Notes under the pieces: model-generated
What the model saw: only the letters and a program-made list of their open reading frames with translations
Told to the model about the DNA's origin: nothing
Database searches by the model: none
Shown: piece after piece, positions 51,942 to 63,255 of the stretch
Layout of the letters: every line of letters begins with the position of its first letter
Numbering within the stretch: the stretch's first letter is position 1
DNA from: Annona cherimola
Lineage: Eukaryota > Streptophyta > Magnoliopsida > Magnoliales > Annonaceae
DNA: 64,000 nucleotides
Assembly: GCA_030490835.1 (NCBI GenBank)
Contig: CM059971.1
Location: 28,159,124-28,223,123, forward strand
Direction: 5' to 3'
Translations under genes and position numbers: made by a program

Positions 51942-54339
51942 ATGAAGAAGCTATAAGCTAGCTCATTATAATACAAGGTATTTGGTCAATCAAAGTTAAA
52001 TTCAGTTAAGTTATTAAGGAAATGAAATTGAAATGCTTATAGTCAGCATTTTCAAATGGGATGTAAAGATGTAGCATTCACTATTACAGCAACCATCCTA
52101 ACTAAGATATCAATAACTTTAGTTCTGAAAGAACTCCATCCAAACAGAAATTTCCTATCAACAGTTTGGTCCATTTTCCAACTTAAGCATTGAAATTGCT
52201 CTAAAAATCATGGGAATGGATGGAAAAACATTTTAATGCATAAGGAACAAGACACATGAATGTTGGTTTTGAGGTGGTATTTTCATATTCTACTCTTTGC
52301 ATTTTTAAAATCCTGATTTTTTTAATAAAGTGGGTTCTTTACGCACAGGTTTTCAATGAAAATGTCCAATGGCTGCACAAAGACATGGTTGGGCTTGTTT
52401 GGAGTGATAAGAAGAAAGCAGTGACTAGTTTTGTTGTATTTACTTTGGTTGAAAGGGTTTTAAAAAATTCTTCCTAGTTGAGCATTGAAGATTTCATGCA
52501 AGTCCAAGCAAAAGAGCAAGCAAGGTTAGTTGGTTAGTGCATCATATTTTTTATGGAAGTCATTCAGGTGAATGGATGAACAACTTTACATGTGAGAATC
52601 AACATTTGTTAGGTTTATGAATAAACTGCTTGGTTGTCTTATGTGAGACTAAGAAATTTGTGGTTCTGAAAAATTAGAATGTTTGCTGCTCATCATTTAA
52701 ATAGTCATGATTATTTGTATGATCTCTGTTATGGGCCTGTGGCTATTGGAAGCATGAATGAGACCTAAAATTACTATCAAAGTCATTCTTGCTATGTCAG
52801 CTCAGGATCAGCTCTAGCATTGTACTTGCAACAAATTGATAGTAAATACTTCTATGAACTTAAGATCAATTTTTAACCATGCTTTATTTCGTAATAGGAG
52901 AAAGGAAGGGGACATATCATCCCATCAAATCAAATAAGCACAAATATATATAAGATATATATATTATATTGCTAGAGTAATCATATCAAACCCTCCCCAT
53001 TGTTAAGCTTTTAGAGATTCTTAACCCAACTGTCAACCTTAGCTTCAAAGTGAAGCAAGAAATTCTGTTTTGTAAGACATTATAGATCCTCTTAGGGTAG
53101 TTGTAGAAAGTTAGTTTATACTTGTCTGGAATATGGCAATTCTTATTCATTTGCTTATATCAATCATAATGCTTGGACTTTTAGTATCAAAACTTAAGGT
53201 TTCCTTTCTTTAATTGCCTATTTGTACTTTTGGATGACTATGCCTATTAACATTTATTTTTTTCAACATATGATGCATTGCTTTCTTGATTTCTCTCATG
53301 AAAGCTCATTAAAATAATTCGTCAAGTAACATAACTTACTATTGGTCATTCTAAAGCCTTATGTAGAAAACAATGAGTTGGACAAGCAAACATGAGGTTT
53401 AGCTTTTCCAAATAAATGAAATTATCACAACTGTTGCAATACTTTGTAATTGAAAAAATTTACTAACCCAATGATCACCAATCATTAGAAAAAGTTAAAT
53501 AGAAGTCATTTGATGGGCATATTTTCGATATTCTTAGCAGATTTAATCATTAACAAATTCAAACAAATAACAATTAAACCTGAACAATCTATCGTTTATT
53601 GAAGCTATTGACAATTCTACTTATTTCACTTTTTTGTTAGTGGAATCCATTCCATCAAATACACTAGATGAGCTAACACCAGTTGTAGCATTGGTTAGCA
53701 TCTGACTTCCTATGTCAACTCATAAAAATTGTCTATTCTGACTAGGTCCCCTCCACCAACAGCAACTACTTTAATACTCTAAACATTTGGTCCCCACCAC
53801 CCGCCACACAGCTAACTATGTTGGAAAAAATATAGTTATTCCAAAACAGGTCCCATTTCCATTTCCATGGTCCTAGAACTAATGGACCACCTTTAACCAA
53901 CCATCTTATCGTCTGAACAGAGAACAAAAGGGGGACACGCAATCAAATTACCCCTCCTTCCGAAAAACATACACAACCCATTCAAAATTAAGCAACTAGG
54001 TGGCATAGAACTTTCAAAATGTTATTCTATACATCTAATCAGGAATGCAACGTATTAATTTAATCATGCAAGAAAAACAAGCACAAAAAATATCAAAAGG
54101 ATTTATACGTATGCAAAATCATAGGGGCAAAAAATAGTTGGTGGAGAATGGGTGAAAAGCACTGATGTGAAGTTCCAAACTAGCTGGAAGGAGCAATTGG
54201 TAATGACAAAACAAGCACTATAGGGCCAATGAAACGCAAATGTCTGGGAGAAAAAATCTTCTACGAGGGACAGGACACAAGAATTGACTCTACACAGGGA
54301 GCAAATGGCGCTGCCCTAGCCTCAAATTTAAGGGGTAAT
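51942..54339. other. MULE 5' flank and interior, no gene recognised
   Basis: This lies upstream of the transposase start, so promoter elements are expected here. A 73-codon plus-strand frame at 52256-52477 is unrecognised. GC content rises slightly near 54,160-54,330 next to the terminal repeat. Confidence 0.4.
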
Positions 54340-54499
54340 TTGGAATCTATGTTTTTGTTTAACGGCAAGTAGCAAGCCGTTAGTTTGGGTACGCAAATAA
54401 TTTGCATAAAAGTATGTGGAGGTTATACGCAAAACTTGAAAATATGTAGGTATATTTGCAATTTCGGTCAAACTAAATGGTTATATATGTAAATTACCC
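54340..54499 (-). repeat. Right terminal inverted repeat of the large MULE
   Basis: The complement starts GGGTAATTTACATATATAAC and follows the left end through 'CTACATATTTTCAAGTTTTG' and 'CCTCCACATACTTT'. A further 'ggggtaatttgga' at 54,334 may mark the inner limit. Confidence 0.85.
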
Positions 54500-54508
54500 T
54501 ACTTTTAA

Positions 54509-55285
54509 CCATACTAAACATTTTTTTCACAAAATACTAGTCAGTGATATAAAAATTAGCTTTCAGTGATAATAAGAGATGTTTTAAAACGTAATCTTTT
54601 AGCTACAATTTTAGGAAAATCTCCCTAAAGCTTTTTGTTATTGACATTTTGTAACTTAGCTTTAACGACATCAGGTATAAATTAATTCATTTAGTGATAA
54701 AATTTATTGTGGTAGTTCATTTTCTTGTAGTGAATTAATGGATAACTCTTCCCACGTGTGATTTATGCAAGTTAAAATCCCTCAATATTGTTTTCTCTTT
54801 AACCATGTAATTTTTAATATGGCATGGGATCGATTTCTTCTTTTTAATTTCTATAATTTCTCTCTTATAATCATAATTGTTTAATGGTGTTCGTTAGTAA
54901 AACGGAGCTCATTTTAGCTTAATTTACACGATCTCCAGCTAGTGACTACCCCTAAAAATATTGAATGAGGATACTTGTACAAACTTCCATAAATTAATAG
55001 TGGAAAGTATGTCATGGATGACATAAGCTTGACCTAAGCTAGCCCCACACCGATGGAACAGATTTGATGATTATTCCCAGCATTCGACAAGATATTTGGA
55101 TATGAATACTTTTCGCTTGTTTTGTTTTATCTTTCCAAACTGGTTGTTGACCTTAATGGTAGGATGGAAAAATTCCTTTTAACAACGACCTTCAGATCAT
55201 ATCTATGTTATTTTATATTAAAGAACTCATTCAATACTTATCGGAGCCTAATTATAATCCTAACTTATTTAAAATATCTCAACCG
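54509..55285. other. AT-rich sequence without recognisable genes
   Basis: No frame or repeat of note was seen. Confidence 0.45.
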
Positions 55286-55530
55286 TAATTCGTTTATATA
55301 ATTTTAATAAGTTAAACAAGTTAACTGGGTTGAACGGGTTAAACGAGTTACATGAGTTAAATGGGTTGATGGGTTATAAAATCTTAACCCTAAGTCATTT
55401 ATTTAATTAAATAGTTAAATGGGTTGGGGGATTGTAACTCATTTATTCAAAACTTCTAATCCAAACCTATTTATAAACGGGTTGAACGGGCAGTTGATGA
55501 GTTAACCATAACTATTAACACCCCTACATA
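55286..55530. mobile_element. hAT-like element remnant
   Basis: The right end 'accataactattaacacccctac' and the GGGTTGAACGGGTTAAACGAGTTA subterminal repeats match the right part of the element at 60,695-61,307. The left end is missing. Confidence 0.6.
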
Positions 55531-55910
55531 TAACCTCCATGGAGTCTCTTATTTTTCCAATTTTAAAATTTATTTTCAAAATTTAAACAATTTATCATGC
55601 TTATGCATTTGCATTTATTTATGAGTCTAAAATTATATGGATTGTAAATTTTATACAAGTAATATATCAATATATTTTTCAAAATTCTTAATAATTATAT
55701 TTTGTAGCAAGGAATTTTAAAAAAATGGAGGCTCAAAGGTGTAGTTTATAGCAAGGAAGTAGGATTTCAATTTTTGCTACAAAAACTAAACGTTTAGCAA
55801 CCAATCTAGGTACTTCCGCCATTGGAATAACACTACCATGTAATTTTCATAACTTCTAAAAATTTTACCAAATCTTTTATCAAGTCATGTTCGAACGCAT
55901 CTAATGCACT

Positions 55911-56309
55911 CGGGCGCAAAACCCAATTTTTAAAATTTTTTGAAAATTTCTATACAAACTGTTAATTTATGTATATTTAAGTTGCGTAGTAAAGTTTTTA
56001 ATTTTTGGAGATATGTGTATATATATTTTTATTTTTTGCGCTTGACTTTTAAAATTTTTTGAAAATTTCTATACAAACTGTTAATTTGTGTGTATTTAAG
56101 TTGCATAGTAAAGTTTTTAATTTTTGGAGATATGTTTATATATTTTTATTTTTTAAAAACAAGAGCATTTAAAATAACTGCTTTTTAAAAGTAAAAATAT
56201 ATACATACATTTTCAAAAATAGTAAAACTTGATTGATAGATTAAATATATATATATATAGGTTAGCAGTTTTATAAAGTATTAGAAAATAAAAAAGGGTT
56301 TTGCCCTTA
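55911..56309. mobile_element. Fold-back MITE with internal tandem duplication
   Basis: The left end CGGGCGCAAAACCC pairs with the right end GGGTTTTGCCC. The arms are complementary over most of their length. The left arm carries two tandem copies of a 118-bp unit (about 55,931-56,048 and 56,049-56,160, both with 'tttgaaaatttctatacaaactgttaattt'). It is non-coding and of the same family interior as 3179-3482. Confidence 0.75.
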
Positions 56310-57150
56310 GGTTTATTGAAATCTTATGCATTACAACATCACACGCCTTTATCCACCTCTTATTCTTCTAGGGTTTCATTCAAGCTACCACCATAAATTC
56401 AAATCCTCTTTGCTGTGTATTAGAGTTTTGCCATTTTATTATGCAATTTCCATTTTCTTATGCATTTTTCTTAGTAAATTCGGGGACCAAAGCGAGAATT
56501 TCTTTTTTCTTTAATAATAATACCAAAGCGAGTATTTGAGAAGCTAGAAAATTTAGAATTCTGTTCTTACATGAAATATGAAAAGGGACGAGTAGAAGAC
56601 ATGATTGTATATTGAAATTTAAGAAGGTATATTGAAATCGAGAAAAGTTACATGAAAATAAGAAAAAATTTAATGACAAATGAGGAAAATAAATTATTAT
56701 ATATGGGGCTGATTGTTTCGCATGTTAACTCCTATACGATACCTTTTTAATTTTTAATTTTTAGTAAACATGTTTTTTATATTTATTTAAACTTATATTA
56801 ATTTTTACCATTTTATAACATTTTATATGTTTACTTTTATTTTTAAAAATCAAGGTCTTTAATGTGTGAAAAATGACTTAAATAGTGCTCCTTAAATTGA
56901 TTATTTCAAAAATAAAAATACATAAAACGGTAAAACTTAGCATAGGGGTTAAACACATTCAAAAAAACATGTTTATGAAAAATAAAATAATAATAATAAT
57001 AATAAAAGACATTATGTGAGGGCTTACATCAGAAATGGATGCCATCCTCGTGTCAGCCACATCCCATCCCAAAGGTGACGAACCAAAAGCTAACCCACCA
57101 AGCAAGCCACACGAAGCCTCCTTGCTACTTAATCTTGGCACATTGTATGC
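56310..57150. other. AT-rich sequence without recognisable genes
   Basis: A 62-codon frame at 56326-56514 and a 67-codon frame at 57035-57238 (GC-richer, 'MDAILVSATSHPKGDEPKAN') have no known similarity. The segment 56,715-56,950 has weak inverted similarity between its ends (atgttaactcctatac / gcataggggttaaac), perhaps a decayed MITE. Confidence 0.35.
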
Positions 57151-57895
57151 TGTCTATGTGGGCGTAAATAGCGTTTGTCACAATCCGAACTGGGTAAACT
57201 TAACTCGATTTATAAAAAGATTAGGTAAAGTATTTTGAAAAAAATAAGTAATATTATCTGAATTGAACTAACTCGATTTTAAAAGTGGATTGATTTGGAT
57301 TAGATGCTTGTTGACTCCACCCAACCTGATTTCATATATATAGATTAGTATATATATACTATGACATTTGGTATTATAATAAATGATATTCAATCCTCAC
57401 ACAATATAAAATTTTTTCTATAAATACGTCTGCATTAAAAAAGAATTTGTAAACACCCCCGCCTTAGGGGGGAATTAATAAACACCCCACGAACCACTAG
57501 CAACCTCAATTTCATATATTAGTATAAAATATAATGGGTTATTAAAAAATTTCATATATTAGCATATAGTTTATAAAAATTAACTAGACATTATTGTTTT
57601 AAAATAAAATTATTTAGCAATTATTTTATTGTATAAGTCATTCCTATAAAAATGATTAATTTTTATTATTTCATGTAAATTTATATTTTAAAATAGATTT
57701 AATTATGGAAAATATATTTAAATATTGTATATTTATTAACTCAATTTCTAACCCAAATAGATTTCTACAAAGTTAAAATATGGTTAGGTTAAAATGTGAA
57801 AAAATAAGGTTGAATTGAGATTTTATAATATGACTTAGGATTGTGTTTATATTGATCCGAATTAACCAACCTAATTTACATCACTAGCTCTCTGT
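57151..57895. mobile_element. Possible hAT-like remnant
   Basis: Subterminal 'aactgggtaaacttaactcg' near the left and 'gatccgaattaaccaaccta' near the right recall the other hAT-like elements, and GGGCGTAAAT / ATTTACATCAC could be decayed ends. No duplication was found. The interior is AT-rich with no genes. Confidence 0.3.
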
Positions 57896-57956
57896 CCGTC
57901 CATAACGTTTGTACCACATCCACAACTCGTACTCCATGTGGGGCCCACCCATTGCA

Positions 57957-57986
57957 TAGATGAGATGAGATGAGATGAGACGAGAC
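57957..57986 (+). repeat. GATGA microsatellite
   Basis: 'atagatgagatgagatgagatgagacgaga' contains about five GATGA units with a terminal GACGA variant. Confidence 0.9.
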
Positions 57987-57989
57987 CAT

Positions 57990-58847
57990 ATGCTATTGCT
58001 ATCCAAACACTGTACGGTGATTAGGTTGTGTTAAAAAAAATTAATACATTAATTTAGGAACTATGACAACGCTATATATCATTAAATACATTGGTGGACA
58101 GATCGACAAAGACAAGATTTAGCGAATCAAAGATATCAGGAATCAACGGACCAAAAGATAACAGGCATGATCTAAAAGTGGGACCCACAGGTGGGCCTGA
58201 AAATTGGAATGTTGGGAAACCAAACTCGGTGTCATGATTGGCCTCTCTGACAGCCGTGGAAAAGAAGCAAAGATCCACTTTTTTCTTCTTTTTGCTTTCC
58301 ATTAAACTCCTTTTACGACTCAATCATGACTTGCTTATGGATGTTAGGGAATTCACCATTTCTCAGATAACGGTAAAATTACATGGCTGAACTACCCCTT
58401 GAGGGTACTGTTGAGAAATGATATTTGAAATTTTTAATGACAAAATAAAAGATAATTGTAAAATCAAATAGTTGAACTTCTATTTTTTTTAAACCATAAT
58501 ACTTTTCATAAATCAAGCCCTAATGTTGATTAATATGCATTTAAGAGGAGAAACTTAGTGGGCAGTGTTCAATACATTTGGCTGCACCAAGTCTCCTTCT
58601 AGCCTCATCGTTTTAAATTGAATGATTTTTTTTTCGTAAATCTAAACCATGTATCATATTTATTCATATGCGCATATTTATGGTTTCAAAACCTGCATGC
58701 ATCGAGAAAATTTGCGTATTTTTTAATATATTATACATTTTTTAAAAGAAAACTGCCATATATTCATTCTCAAAAGAGTCCATATTCATCCACGTGAATT
58801 CATTTATGCTTTCAAAATTCGGTTGTATTGAAAACTCTTATATATTC
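57990..58847. other. No gene recognised
   Basis: An 83-codon minus-strand frame at 58323-58072 lies in a GC-richer patch (58,080-58,330). It has a Lys-rich start and no known domain. It might be a relic exon; nothing supports a function. Confidence 0.3.
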
Positions 58848-58849
58848 TA

Positions 58850-59122
58850 TGGACTTGTCAATTAAAACTTTTCAACCCAAAACTTTTCACTCTTCATAAC
58901 TACTCTATTTTTTAATTATTTTTTCACATTTTTCTATACAAACTACCCTACTTTTCAATCATTTCTACACAACTACTCATACAACTAACCTATCTATTTT
59001 AACTTTATTCTCTTTTCTTCTCATCATTACCCATATTATATCACATCATTTTCTATCAATTTGACAACTTCTACCTCTAAAACTTTTCATCAAAAAGTTT
59101 TACCTCCAACCAAACACACCCT
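58850..59122 (+). mobile_element. Tourist-like MITE, right end intact
   Basis: The right end reads CCAACCAAACACACCC. The body ('cttttcactcttcataactactctattttttaattattttttcac') matches 61,623-61,897 closely. The left terminal repeat is decayed. Confidence 0.7.
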
Positions 59123-60694
59123 ATATATCATACATTTTAAATAATTAATGGTTATATATACTCACTCTTAAATGAGGCTACTTTAAAACTATAAATCTAT
59201 GATGAAAGTGATTTTTAATGAAATGATCAGAAAATATTCCGCACCGGAGTAAATGACTTAGATTTGGAAAAAATAATTTAAATTTTAAAACCACACAAGA
59301 TTGGCTGGATTAAATCATTGTCGTGCTTCGATAGTGTCGGTATTTTGGAAGATTTTAATGCTTCACTCCCATTTTTTGCCCGATTTATTATGAATTAATA
59401 TTTAACTCACCCAATTCATTTAGATTCATCTAATTAACTAGAAAACTAAGTTCCATATCAATTAAAGATGCACATGTAGTTCATCCAAAAAATTCAAAAA
59501 ATTAATAAAATAATTTAATTCATATCAATTTCAAGATTATATACTTAAAATGTGAAGTATCTAAAACATCATTCTTATGTGGATAAATCATTTCATAAGT
59601 TGCTATTGCACAAGATTTTTGCATTAGTACTTACATAATTCAAGAGGAAATGAGTGTATTCTTTTCTTAAAATCTAAAAATCATTTAAAAACACCGGGTT
59701 CCAGGCTAGCAAAGACAATGTTACTGTTAGCAGTAGTTTCGGGTTGGAATCTCTCCTATTAATATTTGAGAGCTTGTAATTTTGTTTTGAAAATTTGTAA
59801 AATAAGTTTGATTATAACATCAGTTAAAATGTGATATAAAAATTCACTAATAAAAAAAAAGCCATTTAAACACGTGGGCAAAATTCACAAAGCTGGGACA
59901 TTTGTAAATGACAAAAGAGTACATCATAATTTCTTAGCAGAGCTGTTCCACGATAAGGCTTGGTGGGTTACACCACCATACAAAATTGTCATCTGAACTA
60001 GTTGCTGTATAATCTGGTAAAGATATGGGAGGTTTGGTTGCCGCTCTTTTTTTCATTAGTATATTTTAAATTTATCTCAATTGCTATTATAATATTCTTA
60101 CAAAATTTTCTACTTAATATTCCAATAATTTTCTTTTTTTTTTTTCCAAAAGAAAGATAACAATCCTATCCATCAGTCCAGGAAAGCTGCCAACTACTCG
60201 ATCACTCGTCAGCACCATGGTTGTCGGCAGCGTTGCCAGCCACCGCCTTAACACAAGGTGGAAATTGACATTTCCCACTTGTGTGCTCACCGATTGAATC
60301 TCATTGACAATGATTACAGCACTTGTTCCGCTTGTAATGAGTTTGATCAACGCCAAAGTCACTCTCAGCGTCCACCTCTTTCCATTGCTTCTTTGTCATC
60401 CATTTTGAAGCCCCGATAGCACTGCTTTTGCCTCCACTGCCAGTGGCTCCTCCATTTCTGCATAGGACCTTGTCATTGCTGTAAGAAAATCCATCTGCAT
60501 TTCTAATTATTGCCCCAAAACTAATTATCACCCCATTACCTTTTATTCTAGCATTAATGTTTAAGGGGATGTTTGGTATGATGTTTTATGTAGAAATGAT
60601 AGAATGGGCTGGTGAGTGAGAAATGAAATATTTTAAAAATTGCGTGATTGATTCGAAGTAATAGGGGTAAAGATTGAATAAATAGAATAGCTGG
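59123..60694. other. No gene recognised
   Basis: Mostly AT-rich. The patch 60,150-60,520 is GC-richer. On the minus strand it encodes 76 codons (60531-60301) with 'RNGGATGSGGKSSAIGASKW' and a Cys pair 'KRNKCCNHCQ'. A further frame adds 'EHTSGKCQFPPC' after a stop. This could be a decayed zinc-binding protein piece; I do not recognise it. Confidence 0.3.
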
Positions 60695-61307
60695 TAGGAG
60701 TGTTAATGGATTTGGTAAAACGGGTTGAAGTCTAATATTAATCCTAACCTATTTAAAATATCACAACCCTAATCCTTTTATTAATTTATTTAAAAAACTT
60801 TAACCCTAACCTATTTAAAACTCATTTAATAAATGAATTGGAAGGTTGTTGGCGAGTTATATAGAAAACGACATGAAGTCTTAAACTCTTATAACAATAA
60901 TCTAGCAGAGGGAAATGAGAGAGTATTTTTAGGTCAGAGGAAATATAAATAAGCAATAATAAGAAAATGAAATTAGGGTTGTATTTGAAAATGAAAATTA
61001 TGTAGCGGAAGGAAGACTTAGCTGGAAAAAAATAATCGAAGAGTTTACATTTATATATATATATATATAATTTTAATGGGTTAAATGAATTGAACGGGTT
61101 AAATGGATGAACCGATTAAATGGGTTAAACGGATTACTAACTGGGTTGACGGATTATAAAATCTCAACCCTAATTTGTTTATTTAATTAAACGGTTAAAC
61201 AAGTTGGCGGATCATAATATATTTATTTAAAAATCTCAATATAGATCCATTTATAAATGGGTTGGACTAGTTGGTTAACAAATTAACCATGACCATTAAC
61301 ACTCCTA
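60695..61307. mobile_element. hAT-like nonautonomous element
   Basis: Perfect 15-bp terminal inverted repeats TAGGAGTGTTAATGG / CCATTAACACTCCTA enclose about 610 bp rich in GGGTTAAACGGGTTAA-type subterminal repeats. There is no coding frame. An 8-bp duplication is not evident (ATAGCTGG versus GTTGAAGT). An AT microsatellite, (TA)n, lies at about 61,052-61,069. Confidence 0.75.
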
Positions 61308-61622
61308 GTTGAAGTGTAATATGCTAGAGAAATAATTAGAATATAGGGGTAAAGAGTAAAAATATAGTTATTAATTGATGAATTAATGAGATTAGGAATT
61401 GGTGCCTCCGCGTTTCTCCACGTCACATTGCCCACATGAGATTATCAAACATACCCTAACTTAATCCCGCCCATCATTGGTCTTCTCCATCTAAGAGCTT
61501 TTTTGCATGGAAACATGCATATTGATGAGAAAGTTTGCATCGTTAAAACTAGCACAATAGTTCCAACACTAAGGTACATACTACATACATCATCAAAACT
61601 AGGTGGAAGGCCTTCTGATTGA

Positions 61623-61897
61623 GGGTGTGTTTGGCAATGGGTATAAAATGTTAAGTTAAAACTTTTTAATCTAAAACTTTTCACTCTTCACAAGTATTAT
61701 ATTTTTTAATCATTTTTTCATATTTACCTATACAACTACTCTTCAATCATTTTTATACAATTACCTATATAACTAAGCTATCCATTTTAACTTTATCCTC
61801 TTTACTCGTCATCATTACCCCTATCATATCACATCATTTGACAATTTTTACTTTTTAAAACTTTTCGCCAAAAGTTTTATACATTCACAAACACACC
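61623..61897 (+). mobile_element. Tourist-like MITE, complete
   Basis: GGGTGTGTTTGGCAATG at left and CACAAACACACC at right enclose a 275-bp AT-rich body. It is the best-preserved copy of the family that also occurs at 25.6-26.1 kb, 28.0, 32.8, 34.0-34.5, 35.1, 48.4 and 58.9 kb. Possible flanking triplets are TGA and TTA. Confidence 0.8.
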
Positions 61898-62434
61898 TTA
61901 AAATTCGTTTTTGATATGCCATAAGGTCACCAATGAGTCAAGTTTCCTCTCTCTCTCACAAATCATCTGATAATGTCTACAAATTCGAAATTGGAATTCA
62001 ATGGATTCTTTAGTTCCATGAAATTGTAAATTATGCTACAACATTTGCATAACATTACAAGTACATCTAATCGGATTTCACAGATGACTATTAAAATTTT
62101 TAATAAAATGATGAAAATGCACCTGTTAAGAGATATGCTAATTAAATTTATTAGTTGCAACCATTATTCTTCCTAAAAATATTATAAACACCATTCCAAA
62201 AGCTAAATATATCATTGAATAATAAAACCTTGATGAATATCCTAGTAATAAAAATTAAAATAATTGATTTAATATATTTGCATATAAGAGAAGTTACAAC
62301 AAAGCACCTTAAAAATATAAAATTTTTATTTTAAAATATTCTTGACATCATATAGATTAATTATATGTCTACATATTTTACGATTTTTTGTAATTTTCAA
62401 AAATTAATTTTTTAATGTCATAATAAAAACATAA
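61898..62434. other. AT-rich sequence without recognisable genes
   Basis: A CT-rich run (tcctctctctctcac, about 61,947-61,960) and short chance frames are all I see. Confidence 0.45.
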
Positions 62435-63255
62435 GATTTTCCTTGGTGTATGTTATTTGCAGATGACATTGTTCTAATAGATGAAACCAAAGAAGGACTA
62501 AATTTAAAATTGAATAGGTGGGTAGATGCTTTAGAATCTAATGGTTTTAGAATTAGTTGTACAAAAACTGAATATATGAAATGCAATTTTAATAATAGTG
62601 AGAACCCAGATGATGAACCAATTAAGATTTTAAATCAAGTAGTAACAATAACTAATCATTTTCAGTCCTTAGGATCAATAGTTCAAGAGAATGGGAAAAT
62701 TAATAAAGACATAATACATATAATTCAAGTAGGATGGAAGAAATGGATAAGTGTGTCAGAAATTTTATCTAAGTGTCGAGTTCAAATCAAACTAAAAGAA
62801 AATTTTTATAAGACTGCGATTAGACCTGCGATGCTTTATGGGGCAGAATGTTGGGCAATTAAAGAACAACATATACAAAAAATGAGCATAATAGAAATGA
62901 AAATATTAAGGTGGATGAGTGGTAAAACAAAAAAAGATAAAATTAAGAATGAAATAATTGGAGAAAACTTAAAAATGAGACCCATTCGTGATAAAATGAG
63001 GAAAAATAGATTAAGTTGGTTTGGTCATGTTAAAAGGATGCATGGAGTAGCACAGGTTATGAAAACAGAGTCTATCAAAGTAAAAGGTGATAGGAGAATA
63101 AGAGGAAGACCCAAAAAAATATGGATTGAAGTAATTAAAGATTTAAAAATATTACATATTACAGAAAATCGAGTCTTAAATTTTCAAGAATTACGCAACA
63201 GAATTCATGCAACCAACCCCACCTAGGTGGGAAATAGCTTATGATGATGATGAAT
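62435..63255 (+). mobile_element. 5'-truncated RTE-clade LINE
   Basis: The insertion starts within the reverse transcriptase ('DFPWC' before the FADD motif) and ends with four ATG repeats (63241-63252). Plant RTE elements characteristically end in short tandem repeats of this kind rather than poly(A). A single open frame fills almost all of it. It lies between very AT-rich sequences; I could not settle the target-site duplication. Confidence 0.85.
62450..63226 (+). CDS. RTE LINE reverse transcriptase, C-terminal part
   Basis: 258 codons without interruption. 'MLFADDIVLIDETKEGLNLK' holds the FADD catalytic motif. 'ALESNGFRISCTKTEYMKC' and 'NHFQSLGSIVQENGKINKDI' are the next RTE blocks. 'FYKTAIRPAMLYGAECWAIK' and 'LRWMSGKTKKDKIKNE' follow, then 'NRLSWFGHVKRMHG' and 'RRIRGRPKKIWIEVIKDL'. 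All are hallmarks of plant RTE proteins. The ATG is inside the domain, so the frame is a fragment (endonuclease and first RT blocks missing), not a complete gene. The intact frame suggests a fairly recent insertion. Confidence 0.88.
   Translation: MLFADDIVLIDETKEGLNLKLNRWVDALESNGFRISCTKTEYMKCNFNNSENPDDEPIKILNQVVTITNHFQSLGSIVQENGKINKDIIHIIQVGWKKWISVSEILSKCRVQIKLKENFYKTAIRPAMLYGAECWAIKEQHIQKMSIIEMKILRWMSGKTKKDKIKNEIIGENLKMRPIRDKMRKNRLSWFGHVKRMHGVAQVMKTESIKVKGDRRIRGRPKKIWIEVIKDLKILHITENRVLNFQELRNRIHATNPT

Larger units (their letters stand above)
44311..54499. mobile_element. 10.2-kb MULE with MuDR-type transposase
   Basis: The ends are GGGTAATTTGCATATATACC at left and the complement GGGTAATTTACATATATAAC at right, with inverted similarity over about 100 bp or more. 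It is flanked by a near-perfect 9-bp duplication (TGCTTTTAA 44302-44310, TACTTTTAA 54500-54508). It contains a transposase gene on the minus strand (about 51,908-48,830), a GRF zinc-finger ORF on the plus strand (47,103 on), a solo LTR (44863-46564) and a MITE (48,372-48,651). Without these insertions it is about 8.2 kb. The transposase has frameshifts, so it is probably no longer active. Confidence 0.9.

Noticed and set aside
55300..55420. Telomere-like AACCCTAA / GGGTTAAA repeats (also at 60,770-61,180)
   Set aside because: They are irregular subterminal repeats of hAT-like elements with TIRs, not (TTTAGGG)n arrays.
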